From positions 1-10,708 of the forward strand of contig CAJKQE010000078.1 in the NCBI GenBank assembly GCA_905201915.1: a DNA stretch of 10,708 bases, written 5' to 3'. Shown piece by piece: positions 7,677-10,708 of this stretch (position 1 is its first letter; every line of letters starts with the position of its first letter). A program made the translations under genes and the position numbers. The notes below the pieces were generated by a model. The model was not told where the DNA came from. It ran no database searches and worked only from the letters and a program-made list of their open reading frames with translations. The stretch is from an uncultured Lachnospiraceae bacterium. GTDB lineage: Bacteria; Bacillota; Clostridia; Lachnospirales; Lachnospiraceae.

Positions 7677-9344
7677 TTATTCTTTTATTTTTATTTTATA
7701 TTTTTCCAACCAGTAATTCACCTGCAGCATATATGCCAGCATCTGCGGTCCTGCCATAAGCTGACCATACCAAGGTTTTCCATAGTCAGAAGGACTGCTT
7801 AAAAACCTCTTTACTTTCTCTGCATCTAAAAACTGTTTTACAGGGGCATCCTGTCTTGCCAAAACACCTTTTAATTCTTCTCCCAGCATTTTTTCGTAAA
7901 AAGGATTATAAGTCTTTGGATAAGGACTTTTCTTTCTCCATAAAATGTCCTTCGGCAGCAATCCCTCTCCTGCAAAGCGCAACAGCCCTTTTACTGTATG
8001 GTTTTTATATTTCATATCCCAAGGCACATTCCATAAATACTGTACAATTCGCTCATCTGCAAAAGGTACTCTTGCATCCAGATTACAATATCGGCTGGTT
8101 CTGTCCATTCTGTCTAAAAGTGTTGCCATAAACCATTTTAAATTCAGATAAGCAATCTCCCTGCGTCTTTTTCCCCTGCCTTTTTCGCCTTCGAGAACCG
8201 GTGTGTCTGCTATGGTTTTTTCATACGCTTCCCTTGCATATTCCTCCATAGGAAGACGTTCTATCCATTCATCCAAAAGGAGCGTCTGACGAGTTTTCAT
8301 ATCGAAAGACCATGGGAACGCTCTCCTTGCAAAGCTTTCTTCCTTATAAAACCACGGATATCCACCGAAAATTTCATCTGCTCCTTCACCGGTTAAAACT
8401 ACTTTTCTTTCTTTTACCGTCTGTTCACAAAAATACAACATTGAGCCTTCTACGTCTGCCATACAAGGCAAATCTGCCGCATCTACCGCCTTATACAGAT
8501 ACGATACCAAATCTTCATTATCACATTCCAGATATCGATGTTTTGTACCTGCATACTGTACCATTTTTTCTACCCATGGTCTATCCTGACTGGGCTGAAA
8601 AGCATTTGCCTTAAAATACTTTTGATTTCCTTCAAAATCAAAAGAAAAAGTATCCAGCTGCTGCCCCTGCTTTTTCAACTCTTTTGCACAGATTGCTGTT
8701 ACCAGACTGCTGTCTATCCCCCCTGACAAAAAAGTGCATATAGGCACATCTGCCTGCATCTGCCTTTTCACAGCATCCTTAATCAACCATGCCGTCTTCT
8801 CCACTGTTTCAGGGAAAGTATCTTCATGTACATGGCTTTCCAACTGCCAATACCTGCTCTTTTCCGTTTTTCCACTTTCAAAAACAATATACTGCGCCGG
8901 AAGCACTTCCTCAATATGCTGAAAAATATTGTTCGTACGACTTTTGGCAGGTCCCAGCGCAAAAATTTCACAGAGTCCCTCCTTTGTTACAACCGCATCT
9001 ATTCCTGATTTTTCCAGCACATCCTGAATTTTCGAGCCAAAGAAAATCTTATTTCTTATCCTGGTATAATATAAAGGTTTTATTCCTATCTTATCCCGAC
9101 AAAGTACAGTTCTTCTTTTCTTCCCATCCCAAAGTGCCAGAGCAAAGGCTCCGTTTATTTTTCTAAAAAAATCTCCCCCGTATTCTCGATATCCCTTTAA
9201 ACATATTTCTAATGCATCGCCTTTTGTAAATTTCACCCCTCTGCCTCTTAATTCTCTTTTTAATTCCTCTGAATTGTATATAACTCCGTCAAAAGCAATC
9301 TCATCCTCCAAAGCTCCTGATTCAAAATCAAAAAATCCTCTCAT
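7677..9344 (-). CDS. asnB: Asparagine-synthetase-like protein (AsnB/AsnO family) lacking the glutaminase active site
   Basis: Typical AsnB converts aspartate, ATP and glutamine to asparagine: an N-terminal Ntn-type glutaminase (nucleophile Cys after Met1) passes ammonia to a C-terminal ATP-dependent synthetase. Here the synthetase half (about 180-555) looks intact: PP-loop SGGIDSS (207-213), GEGADEIFGGYPWF (319-332), LDRMDR (410-415), LDARVPFADERIVQYLWNVP (422-441) and RKKSPYPKTYNP (470-481), as in the roughly 615-residue AsnO-like class. The protein has only 555 residues, and about 60 are missing at the N-terminus. The usual NGEIYN is DGVIYN (19-24), and the SDTE acid aligns with alanine (GDALE, 42-46), so glutamine-binding residues are lost too. 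The start is firm: AAAGGAG lies seven bases upstream, and the in-frame dpaB stop sits four codons before the ATG, so no extension is possible. It follows dpaB by 12 bases and is followed by a terminator. The frame is otherwise intact. Likely ammonia-dependent or with another substrate; the reaction is inferred. Confidence 0.85.
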   Translation of the reverse strand: MRGFFDFESGALEDEIAFDGVIYNSEELKRELRGRGVKFTKGDALEICLKGYREYGGDFFRKINGAFALALWDGKKRRTVLCRDKIGIKPLYYTRIRNKIFFGSKIQDVLEKSGIDAVVTKEGLCEIFALGPAKSRTNNIFQHIEEVLPAQYIVFESGKTEKSRYWQLESHVHEDTFPETVEKTAWLIKDAVKRQMQADVPICTFLSGGIDSSLVTAICAKELKKQGQQLDTFSFDFEGNQKYFKANAFQPSQDRPWVEKMVQYAGTKHRYLECDNEDLVSYLYKAVDAADLPCMADVEGSMLYFCEQTVKERKVVLTGEGADEIFGGYPWFYKEESFARRAFPWSFDMKTRQTLLLDEWIERLPMEEYAREAYEKTIADTPVLEGEKGRGKRRREIAYLNLKWFMATLLDRMDRTSRYCNLDARVPFADERIVQYLWNVPWDMKYKNHTVKGLLRFAGEGLLPKDILWRKKSPYPKTYNPFYEKMLGEELKGVLARQDAPVKQFLDAEKVKRFLSSPSDYGKPWYGQLMAGPQMLAYMLQVNYWLEKYKIKIKE

Positions 9345-9351
9345 GTCCTTG

Positions 9352-9358
9352 CTCCTTT
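9352..9358 (-). promoter_or_regulatory. Ribosome binding site of the asnB-like gene
   Basis: The minus strand reads AAAGGAG, seven bases before the ATG at 9344, and overlaps the dpaB stop codon TAA (9359-9357). It supports the short N-terminus of the asnB-like protein as the true start and suggests coupling to dpaB translation. Confidence 0.85.
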
Positions 9359-9935
9359 ACTGAATAATAGGCTGATATTGTTTTCCTTCCAAAGCAGCTT
9401 TTGCTGCCGGAATTAAAAGATTGGTATGGGCAATCATAGAGTTTGGCTTTTTTTCTGCGTTATCCTGACCAAAAGGCACAAAATAAATATTTTTTGCATT
9501 CATTAAAAGCCCGATATTTTTCATATTCATTCCCAAAGCATCGTTTGTAGAAATGGATAACAAAAGCGGTTTTTCATTTCGAAGATGTGCCTTAGCCGCC
9601 ATAAGCACCGGTGTATCTGTAATACCGTTTGCCAGCTTTGCAATGGTATTTCCCGTACAAGGTAAAATAATCAAAAGATCAAGAAGCTTTTTCGGTCCAA
9701 TAGGCTCTGCCTGTGCAATAGTTTTCATGACTTCTTTTCCGGTAATCTCCTCCGCCCGTTTTATAAAATCCTCTGCATTTCCAAAACGGCTGTCTATCTT
9801 CTGAGCAGAATTTGAAAAAATCGTCTGCACCATTGCACCTTCTAAGACCAGATTTTCCAATTCTGTAAATAAATTTTTATACGCACAGAAAGAACCGGTA
9901 ATCGCCACTCCAATCTGTTTGCCTTTCAATTCCAT
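9357..9935 (-). CDS. dpaB: Dipicolinate synthase subunit B (SpoVFB)
   Basis: Together with DpaA it makes dipicolinic acid from the lysine-pathway intermediate derived from dihydrodipicolinate synthase; the product fills the spore core as its calcium chelate. Synthesis occurs in the mother cell late in sporulation. The 192 residues match the family length. It has the flavoprotein/Rossmann fold: GVAITGSFCAY (9-19) is the nucleotide-binding start. PCTGNTIAKLANGITDTPVL (92-111) and FGQDN plus KPNSMIA (155-169) are characteristic of SpoVFB. The ATG at 9935 is preceded by a strong GGGAGGGAG. It starts 20 bases after dpaA and is followed 12 bases later by the asnB-like gene. In Bacillus subtilis the operon continues with asd, dapG and dapA (lysine pathway); the different partner here is notable. 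In B. subtilis the operon is sigma-K dependent; the promoter here lies outside the window. Confidence 0.95.
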   Translation of the reverse strand: MELKGKQIGVAITGSFCAYKNLFTELENLVLEGAMVQTIFSNSAQKIDSRFGNAEDFIKRAEEITGKEVMKTIAQAEPIGPKKLLDLLIILPCTGNTIAKLANGITDTPVLMAAKAHLRNEKPLLLSISTNDALGMNMKNIGLLMNAKNIYFVPFGQDNAEKKPNSMIAHTNLLIPAAKAALEGKQYQPIIQ

Positions 9936-9955
9936 AATTTCTCCCTCCCAAACAA

Positions 9956-10708
9956 CTATTCCCTTTTTCCTTTTCTTTTTATCATCTCTCCTAAAATTTG
10001 TGCTGAAGATTTTGGTGCATAAGTTCCCGGAAGTCCCGGAAGCAAAACAGCCTGTATCCCCTTTTCTTTTGCAGCTTCAAAATCCACTCCTCCCGGAGAA
10101 GATGCCAAATCTAAAATCAAGGCATTCTTTGGTACGTATTCAAGCAATGCTTTTGGAAGAACCATTGCCGGAATTGTATTGAAAATATAATCTGCCTGTT
10201 CCAAATAAAGAGGAACTCTGTCTTTCATTATAACTTCGTCTGCCAGTAAAGCAGCTCTTGCACTCAGCGCTTCCTCTCTCTCATAAACAGCTACATAACA
10301 ACCCATTCTTTTTAAATAGGAAACTAATGTGCTTCCACACCTGCCATATCCCATAACAACACAAAAACTTTTATATAAATTTCTGTCACTCCTTTTCATC
10401 GCCTCTGCCAGTGTTCCTTCTGCCACAGCAATGGTATTTTCCATAACAGTACGACAATCTTTTAAATAATCTGTGCAGGTAATTCCTTTTTTCTCTGCTT
10501 TTTTTGAAAAGCTGATAGGAATTCCTCCTGCAAATATCCGGCAACCCACAGGTGCATACTCAAGAATACAATCTAAAGATAAATCTTCTTTTTTCTCTTT
10601 TGAAAATATTTCTCCATCTTTCAAAAAAGGAACAGGAGCAGCTATTATGTCTGCCTCTTTTAATGCCTCTTTTAAAGAGTTTGCATTTTCTGCATGAACA
10701 CAGTTCAC
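9956..10708 (-). CDS. dpaA: Dipicolinate synthase subunit A (SpoVFA), partial at the N-terminus
   Basis: The NAD(P)-dependent subunit of dipicolinate synthase. 250 codons are visible; family members are about 290-300, so roughly 40-50 N-terminal residues lie beyond the right edge. The GTG at the edge is not taken as the start, because the substrate-binding part is already under way (ADIIAAPVPFLKDG, 19-32 of the visible part). NTIAVAEGTLAEAM (91-104) precedes the dinucleotide-binding Rossmann motif GYGRCG (120-125). The C-terminal region has LDLASSPGGVDF (199-210) and LPGLPGTYAPKSSAQI (223-238), both typical of SpoVFA. It ends 20 bases before dpaB. SpoVFAB marks sporulating lineages that do not rely on the EtfA substitute used by several cluster I clostridia. 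Confidence 0.94.
   Translation of the reverse strand: MNCVHAENANSLKEALKEADIIAAPVPFLKDGEIFSKEKKEDLSLDCILEYAPVGCRIFAGGIPISFSKKAEKKGITCTDYLKDCRTVMENTIAVAEGTLAEAMKRSDRNLYKSFCVVMGYGRCGSTLVSYLKRMGCYVAVYEREEALSARAALLADEVIMKDRVPLYLEQADYIFNTIPAMVLPKALLEYVPKNALILDLASSPGGVDFEAAKEKGIQAVLLPGLPGTYAPKSSAQILGEMIKRKGKRE

Noticed and set aside
8783..8971. 62-residue minus-strand open frame inside the asnB-like gene
   Set aside because: It is in a different frame from the conserved protein, has no RBS, and its arginine/lysine-rich sequence has no recognised motif.
8789..9166. 125-residue plus-strand open frame opposite the asnB-like gene
   Set aside because: It is antisense to an intact conserved gene, low in complexity (rich in F, L, P and S, as expected from reversed AT-rich coding), and has no recognised motif. 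The other plus-strand frames of 60-100 residues across the window are rejected for the same reason.
9345..9420. Possible frameshifted or displaced N-terminal part of the asnB-like gene upstream of its ATG
   Set aside because: The region is the intact 3' end of dpaB with normal SpoVFB sequence. The in-frame stop at 9359-9357 prevents extension, and no MCGF or RRLSIID-like segment is visible in the other minus-strand frames.
10706..10708. GTG at the window edge as the dpaA start
   Set aside because: The visible protein lacks the usual N-terminal part of SpoVFA and no RBS can be seen; the gene is better described as cut by the window edge.
1..10708. CRISPR arrays, insertion sequences, tRNA/rRNA genes or long direct repeats
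   Set aside because: No repeated spacer pattern, transposase motif, terminal inverted repeats or tRNA-like cloverleaf was found on reading both strands; the space is almost fully used by conserved genes.

Overview
The window is AT-rich, and every convincing gene lies on the minus strand, so it reads from right to left. It carries spore genes (dipicolinate synthase), strong AGGAGG-type ribosome binding sites, meso-diaminopimelate-type peptidoglycan and the priA-def-fmt-rsmB-rlmN cluster. Together these point to an endospore-forming Firmicute of the class Clostridia, most likely a Lachnospiraceae-type gut anaerobe (inference from gene order and protein style; no database was consulted). There are no mobile elements, CRISPR arrays, tRNAs or rRNAs, and no gene-free stretch above 300 bases.

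Right block (about 7611-10708): dpaA (spoVFA, start outside the window), dpaB (spoVFB) and an asparagine-synthetase-like gene are packed with gaps of 20 and 12 bases. They end in a clear intrinsic terminator at 7611-7649. DpaA and DpaB together make dipicolinic acid, the calcium chelator of the spore core, in the mother cell. The third gene is the most unusual item here. It encodes an AsnB/AsnO-family protein whose ATP-dependent synthetase half looks intact. Its glutaminase half lacks about 60 N-terminal residues, including the catalytic cysteine, and the remaining glutamine-binding positions are changed. It probably works with free ammonia or does a different amidation, possibly as part of the spore programme.

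Left block (1-7620): after the terminator, a possible weak promoter leads into a tight housekeeping run: murE, priA, def, fmt, rsmB, rlmN and the first five codons of another gene. The genes overlap by 4 or 13 bases or are separated by 1-24 bases, so translational coupling is likely. They cover cell-wall precursor synthesis (a divergent MurE), replication restart (PriA), formyl-Met handling (Fmt, Def) and RNA modification (RsmB on 16S rRNA, RlmN on 23S rRNA and tRNA). The partial gene at the left edge is, from conserved gene order, probably a PP2C protein phosphatase that would precede a PrkC-type kinase.

Most of the window is ordinary. The points worth a second look are the glutaminase-less asparagine synthetase inside the dipicolinate operon and the altered central-domain motifs of MurE.
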